This document shows positions 1 to 11,393 of a DNA stretch of 64,000 bases, one piece after another. The stretch is from assembly GCA_037157565.1 (NCBI GenBank), contig JAZHRO010000073.1:90870001-90934000 (forward strand), written 5' to 3'. Within the stretch, counting starts at the first letter, position 1. Each line of letters starts with the position of its first letter. Source of the stretch: Thalassia testudinum. Lineage: Eukaryota; Streptophyta; Magnoliopsida; Alismatales; Hydrocharitaceae. The translations under genes and the position numbers were made by a program. Under the pieces are notes generated by a model. The model did no database searches. It was not told the origin of the DNA and saw nothing but the letters and a program-made list of their open reading frames with translations.

Positions 1-699
1 CCTTAAGTTGTGTTTGGTTGGATGTTTGGGTTATTTTGAGATAGGAATGGAGTGGGGTAAGTTGAGGGAGGTGTTTGATTGAAGTGATTGTAATGATTGA
101 GGGTTTGTAATGATTGGTATGGTAATATGATGTTAGTAGGTGATATTTTAATATTATAATATGGTGTGAGTTGGTATATTATGTTGTAGTTGATATATTT
201 TAATATATATTGAAATTGAAGTGAGTAGATATATTATCATGTGAGTGATATTGGTGTTGATGTGATATAGAAATGGTAATGATTGATATAAAATGAAGAA
301 TTGTGAAATCCTTTTATATAAATCCCTAACCCATTCATATCACTCCCATTAACCTGATGCCAAAGATTGAAATAAATGACATGGCAAATAGATGTTGATT
401 TGACAAAGTAAGACATGTTAGTTCAACCCCTCATAAATAATATTTTGATGATTTTACAAAATAAAGAAAAAGAGATAAAATATAAGCATAGCATATTTTT
501 CTCTGTAATAACATAATTACATGTTTCATGGAGTTTTCCAAGATGGAGGATTAAAAGCATGAAGACTAGATTAGCACAAGTCGTGTCATAGGTCATAGGC
601 TTTTGATGTAAACTTTCAAAGGTTATAATCTCTATTTTATTTGAGTCTAGAGATGTTGTAAAGAGCCCCCAAACAAAACTTATAAATAGTTAACCTAGG
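1..699. other. AT-rich sequence with no recognised gene
   Basis: AT-rich, low-complexity sequence with many short TGAT/GATAT/GGTAATG runs. No convincing coding frame, RNA gene or repeat boundary is visible. It may be the left flank, or the outer U3, of the copia LTR that follows. I could not find that LTR's 5' end because the matching 3' LTR lies outside the window. Confidence 0.5.
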
Positions 700-752
700 C
701 TCTCTATGCTTAGGATAAATTAGAAACAAAAAGTTAACACTAAGACACAAAT

Positions 753-1349
753 CAGACGTCCATCACAACTGTCAGACATCTGATTTTCAACTTTAAGATG
801 TCTGATCATTGTTTCAAATGACTAATTGCCTATAGCATTGCCTTTACATTCTAACCTCTTAGGCATCAGTCGAAGAAACCTTCTATCAGATGTCTATAGC
901 CTTATCCAGACATCGAATACATAGCCTGGACATCCTTAAACCAACCGTTAGACTCAAGTGCCCATTTTCTCTTTGTTATAACAAGCCAATACACTTTTAG
1001 ACGTCTGAACATATCACTAAATGTCTATCAGTAGACCGTTGCCCATTTATTTTTGTGCAATCTTATTAAAAACCAAAGTTCAACTCTTAGATTACCGAGG
1101 TATGCCATTATTATTTTTCCAGACATCTAGGAAATCCGGTAGACGTCCAGAATGACGTTTGTTCCTTAAAATCTAGAACCTTGTTTAGATCTAGTCAAAA
1201 CAGGAACGAATCCACTTATATGAATATTTTTATCAGACGTCTTATATGAATATATCAGACATCCTTGTTTCGATCTAATGAAAATAGTAAGCCTGATTAA
1301 TAGAATTAGACATCCATAATTATACTCAGACATCTTATAAGATGTCTGA
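753..1349. promoter_or_regulatory. Cluster of AGAYRTCT-type palindromic motifs in copia U3
   Basis: About fourteen copies of CAGACGTC or CAGACATC, or their reverse forms, lie within 600 bp, for example at 753-760, 773-780, 795-807, around 998, 1129, 1141, 1234, 1256 and 1327. Positions 1326-1349 form a perfect 24-bp palindrome (TCAGACATC arm, TTATAA centre). The intact form TCAGACGTCTGA is itself palindromic and has an ACGT core, as in plant bZIP sites. The cluster ends about 140 bp upstream of the TATA box, where an enhancer would sit. The regulatory role is inferred. Confidence 0.55.
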
Positions 1350-1487
1350 ACTAAAAATTAGAGTCAGATATTGCTGTCAGATTCATGATTGCTTTGATTT
1401 GTGTTGGATTTTGTCCCAATCTCTTGGGACTTGCCTCCAACGGCTAGGAGACCTCTCCTAAGCCTTCTTGAAGGTTCCAAATTTGCC

Positions 1488-1495
1488 TATAAATA
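1488..1495 (+). promoter_or_regulatory. TATA box of the copia LTR
   Basis: TATAAATA in the context GCCTATAAATAGAC, a strong plant TATA box, about 540 bp upstream of the LTR end. It separates the motif-rich U3 from R/U5. Confidence 0.65.
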
Positions 1496-2035
1496 GACTA
1501 CAACCCCTCTTAGGCAAAGTACACCTCTTGAGATATAATTTCCTTAAAAAATCACTTGCTCACTACTCTTTGCTTCCTACTGCCTTTGTGCTGTGCCAAC
1601 ACTCTAATTAAAGGGCAAATCAACATTCCCGGTGCACTTCATTCTACTGATCCTCAGGGAGTTCTTTTATGCTTAATAGATAAGGAAGTAATTAATAATT
1701 TGGGGTGTTCTATAGATGTTTCATTCTTATTTTATTATTGTAGTTTGGGTATCCGACTTGTTGGGTCCCCGTCTCTTCAATGTGAATGGAGAAACCTCTA
1801 TTTAGGGATCGGAGGTGGGATTTGTAATTGAGGTACACTAGCCTCGTTTAAGTAGTGTGATTACTGGATTGATCACTTTGTGATCGAAAATCCTAAGTCA
1901 AGGGATTGGCATAGGTGGTGGCGTTCACCCGATTTGGGTTTCCACCAAAAAATTTTGTACCTCCTTTTGTGATTGTAATTGTCTTGCAATGTTTTCTAAA
2001 TTCACTATTCACCCACCCTCTAGTGCAATTTCATT

Positions 2036-2054
2036 TGCTATCAGAGTAGGTTTC
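2036..2054 (+). other. Primer-binding site, tRNA-iMet type
   Basis: TGCTATCAGAGTAGGTTTC closely matches the complement of the plant initiator tRNA-Met 3' end (TGGTATCAGAGCCAGGTTTC), with one substitution and a small change after ATCAGAG. This is the usual primer of plant Ty1/copia elements, and it fixes the LTR end at 2033. Confidence 0.75.
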
Positions 2055-2150
2055 CTACTTTTAGTAGTAACATCCGTGGGAAGATCACATAGAGGGGAGA
2101 ATCATTTCCATTGGCTGATATGGGGGTAATCAACCACCCAATCACCACTC

Positions 2151-3066
2151 TTCGAAGGGACAAACTACACCTATTGGAAGCTGAGAATGAAGATGTGGCT
2201 TCAAGCCAACGATTTCTCTATTTGGGAGAAATGTGAATCTGCATACATCATTCCTAAGAAACCAGAAATGGGATACACGGTGGAGCAGATTCATCACCAT
2301 GGACTAAATGCTAAGGCGATGAACTCACTCTTTTGCGCACTCAGCTCGGAGGAGTTCAACCGCATTAGCCAGTGCACAACCGCCAATGAGATATGGAGAA
2401 CCTTAGAGGTAACTAACGAAGGTACATCTAGAGTTAAATCCTCTAAGATTAACATTTTATCACAGGAATTCGAAGCCTTCTCAATGAAGCAAAATGAGAG
2501 ACTTAAGGACATGTACACTCGATTCACATTAATCATGAATAACCTCAAGTCTCTAGGAAAGACATTTATAAAGGGGGAGCTTCAAGGCAAGCTCCTTCGC
2601 TCCCTTTGACCCGAGTGGGAGTAAACATCACGGCAATAGAAGAAGCCAACCAAGTAGAGGATCTTGACATGGAGAATCTAGTTAGGAATCTTATGGCTTA
2701 TGAATCAAAAATGGAGCAAAGGAAGAAATCTATCACACTGGAGCCAAAGAAGAAGACTTTAGCCTTCAAAGCTGCGTCGGACGATGAGGTAAGTATCGAT
2801 GATGAAGAATTCGTTCTATTAGCTAAAAGGTTTAAAACATTTCTCAGAAATAGAAAAGAGATCAAGGGAAAGAAAAGGGAGGAAGAACCTCTAGTTTGCT
2901 ATAATTCCAAGAAGAGAGGTCACATAAGGAAGGATTGTCCCTTACACAAAAGAGATGACAAGAAGAAATATAAGAAGCCTTCTGACTACAAGAAGTTCTC
3001 CAAGCCCAAGGGACTCAAGAAGAAGGCATTCCAAGCAACTTGGGACGACTCCACTGTTAATCACCC
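2151..3066 (+). pseudogene. gag: Ty1/copia gag fragment (UBN2-type, zinc knuckle), broken
   Basis: Copia capsid gene remnant. Translation begins FEGTNYTYWKLRMKMWL, followed by a UBN2/retrotran-gag helical region with ANEIWRTLE and a lysine-rich C-terminal part carrying one zinc knuckle, CYNSKKRGHIRKDC. The second zinc-binding cysteine is Ser, so zinc binding should be impaired. An in-frame TGA at 2607, just before PEWE, and a small frameshift split the gene; the frame upstream of 2151 meets a stop at 2127, so no intact start exists. Coding similarity stops at about 3066, where element A is inserted. The protease-integrase-RT part must lie beyond A, outside the window. Confidence 0.8.
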
Positions 3067-5657
3067 TGAAACGAGTTTTAAAATCGTCGTGTTGTATTAC
3101 AGTACGAATCAGTGCAAAAAACAAATAAAATTTATGCTCAAAAGAAATCCGAGGTCAAACACAGGGAGCAAGTAAGAATTAACACTCAAGATTGCAATTC
3201 TATCAGTGTATAACAATAAATCCAAGCAAGAATGATATATATGATAAAGCATATGTTAACGAAGCAAAAAGAGTAGGGTAAAATGATGATTTGAATAACC
3301 AAATTACCCTAAGCACAAATAAGCTCAAGTATCTCAAATAACACAACAGTAATGTCAATGCAATAGTAGTATCAACCGACGATCAAGCCGATCAGTCAAC
3401 TTAAACAACAGGTGCTACAGTGCTAAAGAAGCATTGTTCTTCTCTGTCTTTTTCCTCTTCTCTTCTTCTTTGCCTTAGCTTCATGCATAGAAGGGATTTG
3501 ATTTTGGCTAAGTGTCGAAGTCTCCTCAGCGCAAAACCCTCCCTTGCCCTGCATGCTTTCTTTCCTTTCTCTCTCTGGGTTCCACCCTACTAGGGCCTCA
3601 AATAGTGTAAGGTAATCAGGTGAACAAGGATCCGTGTACCCGAGACCAGGCTCACCAGCAGTGGGTGGTGAGCGAGGAGTGAGAGCTTGGGTGGGTAATT
3701 GGGTTGGCGCTAGGACCACGTGATATGTGTAACGGGCGAGGCAGGTGTCGAGTGAGAGGGGACCTCACCCCCATGTGTTGAGGTGAATAGCCTACAGCAT
3801 AAAATCAACTTATGCGGCTATGAGAGCCCGTGAGCTTCCGAGGTGGGATTATCCCAAGGCTTCTTCTCGCGCACCAGTCGTAGTGGCTACTTCCTCTAAT
3901 TCCAGTCAAAGGCTCAGTCAAAGGGCCAAATTGGTCCTTGGGTTGTGTTCCTGGAGAGATTTCGCGCACCCTGGAAGCTTCATTTGGAGTTGCTGTGGCT
4001 TGAACGTTCTTCAAGGTTCCTTCGAAGCTCTACGTCAATGGCGGATGGAGACCTAATACCTGAAATCGAAGATATGGCCTTTCGGCCTTGTCAAATAAGT
4101 TTAAAAGCTTCACCATGGAACAATGAGAGAGTGAGTGTGTGCGGCATGGCATGAAGGTGGTCAATGATGCTTGTCGACCTCGCGGTGGGTAGATGGAAGA
4201 AAGTGAGTTCAGCAGAGGGTTTGGAGGAGTAATCGACCTAACTAGGTTAGGGCTTTTACTCCTGAGGTCTAGGCAAAGGTGTAGAGCACAGAAGTGGCAG
4301 TGTAGGTAATCTATGGTGGCCGCTGGAGCTTGCTGGTGGTACACCGGCAAGGTGGAAGATGAAGTCACGAAGGGCGGTGTGGAAGTCAAAGCGGAGTGTT
4401 GGAGGTGCTGTCATGGCATGGAAAAGCTGAGGAGCTCATAGAGATAGGTAGCGGATGATGGGGATCAGCGTTGGTGCTAGTTACGATATGGCTGGCGCTG
4501 GAGACAAAGGTAGCTCTGCTGGGGGTTGGAGGTGAGGACGAAGGAGATAAGGACGTTGGCCGGTATTGCACGACGTAGAGGAAGACAAGGAAGGAGTATC
4601 TATCGCTAGTATTGTAGTCAGATGATGGGAGAATTTAGAGAGAATCGCTGGAGCTCGAGGAGCCTTTTAGCCAGATTAGGAGGGAAGAAATTAGGGTAGA
4701 TCTAGTCAAAATCAAGCTTAGGGAGGATAGGTAGGCCCTGGGAGTCTTTATATAGGTAGCAAGGGGGCAGTTGAAGCTTGGAAGGTTGCCCGAATAGGAG
4801 ACCCACTCCTTTGAAGGATTCATATGAGGATTTGGGCAACTTTTGGGACTTCAAATCTGGCTAAAAGGGAACTTAGTTTCTTGACGTATTCCTCATTCAA
4901 ATCTGAGAAGGATTTATCAAGAAATCATGGAGATCTTGCCAAATGAAGCTCATCGGAGTTGTAGGAATAGGATTTTGGTGAGGTAGGGACCTTTTTATAA
5001 AGAAGAAAAAGAATTTGGGGGCCTTTTTGTAAGAAATTCAAAAGCTGAGGGGCCATGTGAAATAAAAAAAATCAGACTTAGACCAAAATGCAAACTAGGT
5101 CGAAACAATGTCAGATTGGGCCCAAATTTTGGTACAAACCTAATTTGGACCTAAGGAATCCAATGGTGAAGTTGGATTTTGGTTTTGACCTCGTTTGACA
5201 AATTAATTTTTGAAAAGACCCAAATTAGGGCAAAAGTCTATCTAAGATTCTATTTTTGGTCAAAGCAGGTTCTGCTGGTCAATTTAAAGATTCCAAACCA
5301 TAGAGAATATTTTTCTATGATTCTTACAGGGTTTAGGTGATTTTTATCCTAATCGAAACCTTAGTTAATTAAGTAGGTCTATTTTTAATTCTTGTAACGT
5401 ATGAAAACTCATTCCGTTCTGTATGAACCCTCTTAATACACTCTAAAGTACATTTGACCTTTATTCGACCCCTGAGAAAACCCACGGTTATTCTATTTTT
5501 GTGATAGAATGGTAAATTTGCAGAAATAACCCTATATTCTTGTCTTCTTCTCAAATCAATGTTTTGTGCCCTTAAGACTTTCTGATGGATATGTAAAAGC
5601 TTTTATTGATTTAATCGGATCAAACTAAGCTAGTTATGCCTCATGATGGTGTCCCCA
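3067..5657 (-). repeat. 3' LTR of element A
   Basis: About 2.6 kb, TG at 3067 and CA near 5657 on the plus strand. The outer end corresponds to the U5 end of D's LTR, sharing the stretch around CTCCCTGTGTTCGACCTCGG near 3140-3165 in reverse complement. The block near 5100-5210, a CAAATTTTGGTACAAACC-type sequence, matches D's LTR at about 39760. A minus-strand TATA box lies at 4747-4754. Open frames inside (3423-3719, 4030-4389 and others) have no family match and are not conserved in D's LTR, so I treat them as noncoding. The inner boundary is good to within about 15 bp. Confidence 0.7.
4747..4754 (-). promoter_or_regulatory. TATA box of A's LTR
   Basis: TATATAAA on the minus strand (CTATATAAAGACTCCC), in the position equivalent to D's TATA box. 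Promoter role inferred. Confidence 0.5.
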
Positions 5658-7235
5658 TCGTCCCAAGACTAGCTTTTGCTAGTCCCTTAGCAAAACCATC
5701 TGAATCGAATCGGTTATCTAGGTTGGATTTAACCATCAAGATGCCTTACTAGGCCACATCTCTAGGAATCAGATCTTAATATCAACAATAGGCCTAGAGG
5801 TACTCAAGTACCAGCCTAGATCCAGACCTGCCTAGCTTTCGCCTCAGTCTACCATGAAGTTTTCTAAGGTCCACAAGAACTAACCTAGGGTTCGTTGGAC
5901 CTAGTAGTTAAAGCACTCGTGCTTGAAACATGGTTTATCTGGTTCAGTTTGCTAGTGCATTTTGAGAGAGATATAGAAGGAGAATTTGATTTGTAGAGAT
6001 CTTTCTCTCTCTTTTCTTTTCATTATATTTTTCCTTAGATCCATCCTCGAATTGACCCTAAACACGGTCTGTATCAGATTCCTTGTCCCCACCATCAATC
6101 CTTACAAGGTCCCTGGAAATCGATGCTTCAAGATAGCACTACCCATGGTAACCCCCAGAACCCTGGCTTTCGAGATTTCAGGATAATCCTGCCCGTGGCG
6201 TTCTGTAGCTAAATCTATACCTCTCCATTCTAGATTTTGGGATAACCCTACTCATGGCATCTGAACCAGCACAAGGTGCTTACCTGCCCCCAATAGGATA
6301 TTTAGATATCTTAGGAGACAAGCACTGAGGAGATGGTATGTTATTGCACATCTTTGAGGGAAATTTCCCGCCTCTCCGCATTGGGAACTTATCTAAATCA
6401 ACTTGTGTTTTCGAGCCGCTACTAATCTAGATCTTTGGACCTTTTCCAGAACAGATTAAATGCTTTTCATCATGGTTTCATTTTTAAAGCGCACTGAACC
6501 AGACTGTGTGTGATTTAGGGTGCTTAAGTTACCGAGTCCCGCAAACCAGAGGTCAGTTAATAGGATCAAATACTCCCTAAGCCATATACCTAATACATAA
6601 GCATTGCATTTTCCTCAACCTCTTGAGGATTAATCTAGATCTTGACAAGTAAGTGAATGTTTAAATCCAATACAGATCCAAGAGGCCTAAGGTCGGTATT
6701 TGCCACTAATCCCTTTAGTTTTAGCCTTTCAGGACTTAATTCATCATTCGATCCAACCCAGAATGTGGGTAGGTTCTGAATTATTTCTAAGGGACTCAAT
6801 TTTCTTTTTTTTTGTGCTCCTTTCTTTTCATTTTTTCTCAAAATGGATCCTCTTTTTCTCCTTTTCTTTTTATAATTTGGAATTTTTCTTTATGAAACCC
6901 TTTCTTGTGAAGTGATTTTCACATTGTTTTGCACTTTACTACCCCCCCATGCCTATGATTTGCAATATCCTCATTGTAAATTAGGTGGGTTTGAATTCAG
7001 TTTAGATCGTACATTAGAATAGGTGGGTGGATGGGTCGAGGTGACTGTTGCGGACATTTTCAAGCTCTGGTACGGGTACTAGAGGTGTAGTCGGCTGTTT
7101 TAATGAACGAACCCTAAAGTGCAATATGAGTTCAATATGAGATATGTCAGGAAAGGTTTCGAGTTTTTCTAAAAATTTGACAGGTTGCCTCCCATTAAGT
7201 GCTGAGTTTAACGCCATCAGCTGAGCATAATATGC
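5658..7235 (-). other. 3' noncoding block of element A with two PPT-like tracts and a repeat array
   Basis: There is no gene in this 1.6 kb. In element orientation it holds: a conserved block at 7216-7177, with GGCGTTAAACTCAGCACTT followed by GGGAGGCAACC, shared with C and D; an internal PPT-like tract at about 6985-6941 (GAGGATATTGC...GGCATGGGGGGG); a conserved stretch near 6300-6390 with GCTTGTCTC and TATTGGGGGC; a degenerate array near 6262-6090 related to the CCATGGGCGGNATTATCTCG unit of D, E and H; and the LTR-proximal tract GGGACTAGCAAAAGC at about 5690-5658. The order is the same in D, E and H. Confidence 0.65.
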
Positions 7236-8243
7236 TTAGGGGGAATGGAGATCAAAAGATACCTCAACCAAGTTTGTATTGGTGAGTTCAATGAACAGCT
7301 TAAGTCGTTGGCTATTCACAAGAAAATGTTCAAAATCAAGGCTGGGTTGACTGATTTCAATGGTTCCATTTTTGAAAATCCATCGGATAAGATATGGTCC
7401 AATCCATTTCGATCTGAGTTTGCCTGGGAAGAGTTTTATGTTGGCATCAAAGATTAAGACTTTCTGACCAGGGTGAAAGATCTTTCTGGATATGTGCTTG
7501 TCATGAAAGGCCTTAACCTGCTCTTTATAAATTCGTGAGTTCTCACACGCATCATTGCATAGTTCATCATTCTCGCTCATTTGAAGTTGTTTGTGGGTTC
7601 CTGGCTTAGAAAGATATAGATTACACATCTGTACTACCTAATAGGCTTTATGCTCCAACTCGATGGGGAGGAGGCATGCCTTCCCGTACGCCAATCTAAA
7701 GCGAGACATGCCTAATTGGGTCTTGTGGGAAGTCCTATAAGCCCACAAGGCTTTAGGAAGTCAAGATGACCAAGCTTTCTTGTCAGGCTGAATAGTGACC
7801 TAAAGGATTTTCTTGATCTCTCAATTTGATAGCTCAGCTAGATCGTTGGTTTGGGGGTGATAAGGAGTAGAGATTCGGTGCGACACCCCGTACTTGGTCA
7901 TCAGTGATATGAACTAAGCATTCGTGAAATGGGTCCCTCCATCAGAGATAATGGCACGTGGGATACCAAACTGTGAAAAGATGTTCTGGTGAATGAATTT
8001 GGTTACCACCTTATGATCGTTGGTTCGGGTCAGGATGGCTTTGATCCATTTGGACACGTAGTCTATAGCAAGAAGAATGTACTCGAAGCTGTCCGAGATA
8101 GGGAAGGTTCCCATGAAATCAATCCCACAAATATCAAAGATTTCGCATACGAGAATCGACTGTAAAGGAATCATATCGTCGTGTCTCATGTTGCCTAAGG
8201 TCTGGCAACGAGTGAATGCCTTACAATGATCGTATGCATCCAT
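7236..8243 (-). pseudogene. pol-IN: Gypsy integrase of element A, broken
   Basis: Integrase core and C-terminus on the minus strand. The core first Asp lies in GIDFMGTF, then YVSKWIKA, and the second Asp in IISDGGTHF. The HPQTN...AELSN block with the third acidic residue lies near 7840-7810 in another frame with a stop. The C-terminal GPY/F-type module reads KLRSKWIGPYLIRWIF (around 7400-7350). The frame is broken between 7913 and 7629 by stops and shifts. Integrase would insert element cDNA into chromosomal DNA; this copy cannot. Confidence 0.85.
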
Positions 8244-8291
8244 GAAAATCGTGGGCCAGTAAAAGCCGCACTCAAGGACTTTTGCTGCGAT

Positions 8292-9191
8292 TTAATATCT
8301 GGAGAAGTGTTCGCCGCAGGCCTGGTCATGGTAGAAGGACAAAATGTCCAGAATTTCTGCTTCTAGGACACACCGTCTGGTGATTTGATCAGCACCAATG
8401 CGGAAGAGGTATGGGTCTTCCCAGATGTAATACTTGGCATCGGAAAGCAATTTGTCCTTCTTGGCCTTCGACAAATCGGACGGGATCTGATGTGACACCA
8501 AGTAGTTCACCAAATTAGTGAACCAAGGAAGTCCCGCACTGATAGTCGGGAGGTTCTCATCAGGAAAGTGTTCTGTGATGGGTTTGGATGGGTCGATAAT
8601 GTCAGAAGGAATACGGGACAAGTGGTCAGCTACCACATTTTTCTTTCCCGCCTTGTCGCGAATCTCGAGGTCAAATTCTTGCAGTAGCAAGATCCAGCGG
8701 ATTAGTTGAGGTTTCGTGTCCTTCTTCAAGAGGAGGTGCTATATGATAACATGGGAACGCAAAAGATACGATCTAAATTTTTCCAAGGTAAATACTACGG
8801 CTAGCATCGCTTTCTCAGTAACTGTGCAGTTACCTTGAGCCTCATCAAGTGTCGTGCTAGCGTAGTAGATGACCACGGGTTTCCCATCTATTTTTTGCCC
8901 AAGTACCGCACCCACAGCATAATCAGATGCATCGCACATGATCTCAAAGGGTTGAGACCAATCAGGGCACTGCAGGATAGGTGCTTGGGTAACTCGATCA
9001 TGTAGGATCTCAAACGCATGAGTGCATTCCTTGGTGATTTCGAAGGGGACATCCTTTGAGAGAAGATTAGTCAGGGGGCACGCGATTTTTGAGAAATAGG
9101 GAATGAATCGACAATAAAAATCGACCTGCCCCAGAAATGATTGGATGTCCTTGACCGAGCTAGGCATAGGGAGCTTGGAAATCAGATTCAC
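8292..9191 (-). pseudogene. pol-RH: RNase H, connection and integrase zinc-finger region of element A, broken
   Basis: The minus-strand frame 9191-8739 carries the RT thumb (SFLGQVDFYCRFIPYFSKIA) and the RNase H start (MCDASDYAVGAVLG). After a break near 8735, 8729-8292 carries the rest ([28 protein letters not shown]) and the start of the integrase zinc-binding region ([13 protein letters not shown]). Motif spacing fits gypsy pol. It joins the RT above and the integrase below, so the gene order is intact although the reading frame is not. Confidence 0.85.
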
Positions 9192-9735
9192 ATTGGCTCG
9201 ATCAACCTAGATGCCTTTCTCAGAGACGAGATGTCCCAGGACAATTCCCTCAGGTACCATGAAGTGGCTCTTTTCCCAGGAAAGAACCAAATTCACATCA
9301 ATGCATCACCTGAGGATTTGGACCAAGTGCAGAAGGCAATCATCAAATAATTCCCCAAATACCGAGAAGTCATCCACGACGACCTCAAGGTATTCACCTA
9401 CCATATCTGAGAATATGGAAAGCATGCACCGTTGAAAAGTAGCAAGTGCATTGCAGAGACCGAATGGCATCCTTTGGAATGCGCACGCCTTGAAGGGGCG
9501 GGTGAAGGTAGTCACTTGGTCCTCAGGATGGATTGCAACCTGGTTATAATCGGAGTACCTGTCCAAAAAGCAAAAGGATCGATTTCTCGCTAGTTTCTCG
9601 ACGATCTGATCAATGAATGGTAGTGGGAAATGATCCTTCTTCGTGGAGGAATTGAGTCTTCTGTAATCAATGCAGACTCTCCATGAGTTCGCTATACGGG
9701 TCAGTATGGTTTCTCCAATTTCAGTTGTAATAAGA
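9192..9735 (-). pseudogene. pol-RT: Gypsy reverse transcriptase of element A, C-terminal part
   Basis: RT palm and fingers on the minus strand: WRVCIDYRRLNS, FPLPFIDQIVEKL, FLDRYSDYNQ (normally FLDGYSGYNQ, so degenerate), MPFGLCNA, and the catalytic box VVDDFSVFG with both aspartates kept. The N-terminal part of the same RT lies at 52313-52550; between them sits the whole of element B, so this RT gene is split by a 42.6 kb insertion. Confidence 0.85.
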
Positions 9736-9740
9736 GTGAG
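9736..9740. repeat. Target-site duplication of element B, left copy (GTGAG)
   Basis: GTGAG directly before B's 5' LTR, repeated at 52308-52312 directly after B's 3' LTR. Five bases is the usual gypsy TSD length. The RT of A is interrupted exactly here and resumes after the right copy. Confidence 0.8.
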
Positions 9741-11319
9741 TGATATAGACACATTTATTTAGGTTAAAATGCCTATTCATGCATGTTCCTAGGCTCAGAT
9801 TTGCATTTCATGTTATAAATATTGCATAGCATGCATCATTCTACATTTAGAGTAGTTGTATATATTTTAGGTTAATTAGGTCCTTTTTATGGTAAGGAGA
9901 GAAGAATTATTTTAGGGCCTCAGATGGATGATCGAACCGTAAGGATCAAATTAGGACAACGATTGGAGTCTAACGCCTCTGAAATCGTCTAGATCAGAGA
10001 ACCGTAGCATTGTACGAAGTCTGAGGAAGATCAATGACCAAGGGGCAATGCGACATCCATACTGGTTTCGGATGGAAAATTCAATCGTATGGATGGATCC
10101 GGAGCAACGATCGCAGCCCAGCAGCGAGGGAATCATCCCGATCTTAGCACCATGGCACCCTTTACAAAAGAAAGAAGAATGGACGACCCAGATGGCGCCA
10201 TCTAGGCCGTCCAATGCCAGCCAGCAGTAGCGCACCGTGCATAGCTATAGCCGTGCACATCACACTACGCATAGGCGCAGCCGTGCGCAGCGCACCGTGC
10301 ACAGCCACAGCCGCAGCCGGGCACTATGCACAGCTATAGCCGCGTGCAGCAATAGTGCAGCACATGCCAGTGCGTGCGTGCGCATGGTGCGTGAAGCGTG
10401 CAACGCATGATGCGAGCACCAACGGAGCGGGTGCCAATGGAGGATACGAGCGGATCTTTAGTGACGTGCGCCTTTGGTGATGCTTGCAGCTGTCACTAAT
10501 GGTTTGCGCGCGCCAGCAAGAGGAGTTGAAGTTCAGATCTTCAGCGACAACTGCAGCAATGTTTACAGACGTCAGTAATGACCCAGATGCGAATTTGTTC
10601 TTCTACCTCCACTATAAAGGGACCTACCCACTACCATTCCAAACCATCTCTTCCTGTCTTCCTCTCACCACCTCCAAGGCTCTAGAGAGAGCTTGTCCCT
10701 AGCCCGAGATGCTCCACTAGAGTAGAAAATCAAATAGTTTTCGCTCCCCTCATCCCCATTTATGGAGAATCCCATGGTTTTCCTTTCACCGCCCTACGAG
10801 AAGAAGATCCTCGCCGCGACGTTGTCTTGCCCCATCCTCCGTCCTCCATCTCTGTCCTCCTTCGTCTCGCTCCTCACCACCTACCTCTAGCTTATGTCAG
10901 AGTGAGTCGTCCTTTGAGTGACCGTCGAGGGGGATTTCTCTCACCTCATTCTATCTTTTTACGCTTTCGTAGTGTAGATTTTCCGCTTTCATAGTGTAAC
11001 AAACAATTCTTCGTGAATAGATGATTGTTTCTCTCTCTCTCTCTCTTTCTTCCTCTCTCTTATTTTTTGCAAGTTGATAAAGTTTTCATTGATCGAATCT
11101 TTTGCTTGCCAAAACAAAAAAATTAGAAAAGATGAAAATGACAAAAAACAAATAAAAGAGAAAAGCACGGATTTTCAAAACCAAATGTTTGCCTCCCTAT
11201 GTTCGACTCAGGACTCCTTTGGAGTTTCAATATAAATTTTATTTGATCACTAGTTTTGCAACTATGATGATGGGTTACTTGTAACCCTAATTTTTAAACA
11301 CGCGAAACATGTGTGATCA
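9741..11319 (+). repeat. 5' LTR of element B
   Basis: Starts TGATATAGAC and ends GTGTGATCA. The TATA box is at 10613-10619 (ACTATAAAGGG). An ACAGACGTCAGT motif at about 10565-10576 sits just upstream of it. A GC-rich stretch near 10240-10440 has repeated CAGCCGTGCGCAGC-like units. A (CT)n run lies at about 11032-11050 in U5. It matches 49076-52307 over most of its length; the TATA box there is mutated to TATGAAA. Confidence 0.75.
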
Positions 11320-11322
11320 TTT

Positions 11323-11393
11323 TGGCTCCGTTGCCAGGAATCGAACTTGGGTCGCCCGCGTGATAGGCGGGAATACTCACCACTATACTACAA
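11323..11393 (-). pseudogene. tRNA-Asp-derived sequence at the primer-binding site of B
   Basis: Read on the minus strand, 71 nt match plant tRNA-Asp(GUC) from position 5 to the CCA end, with roughly eight substitutions. The CCA end lies at 11325-11323, three bases from the LTR end, exactly where an 18-nt PBS belongs (TGGCTCCGTTGCCAGGAA). The T-loop GTTCGATTC, the anticodon arm CCGCCTATCACGCGG and the D-arm TAGTATAGTGG are recognisable. It is not a working tRNA gene: the first four bases of the acceptor stem are missing, the anticodon GTC reads ATC, and CCA is encoded in DNA, which plant tRNA genes lack. It looks like a captured reverse-transcription primer. Confidence 0.8.

Larger units (their letters stand above)
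700..2033 (+). repeat. Ty1/copia 5' LTR (left boundary not determined)
   Basis: The right end is set by a TCA terminus at 2031-2033, two bases before a tRNA-iMet-type primer site. A TATA box lies at 1488-1495, so 700-1487 is U3 and the transcript starts near 1515-1525. U3 is packed with AGACGTC/AGACATC motifs, listed separately. The left coordinate is a working limit only: the partner LTR is not in the window, so the TG start cannot be confirmed. A short open frame at 1556-1831 lies in R/U5 and has no protein signature. Confidence 0.65.

Noticed and set aside
1556..1831. 91-codon frame with a hydrophobic start that resembles a signal peptide
   Set aside because: It lies in the R/U5 part of the copia LTR between TATA box and PBS, with no family features.
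3423..4571. Minus-strand frames of 60-120 codons in A's LTR as a possible host gene
   Set aside because: The region aligns in order with D's LTR and carries an LTR TATA box; frames are not conserved.
11323..11393. A working tRNA-Asp gene on the minus strand
   Set aside because: Four 5' bases missing, anticodon changed, encoded CCA, and exact placement at an LTR/PBS boundary.
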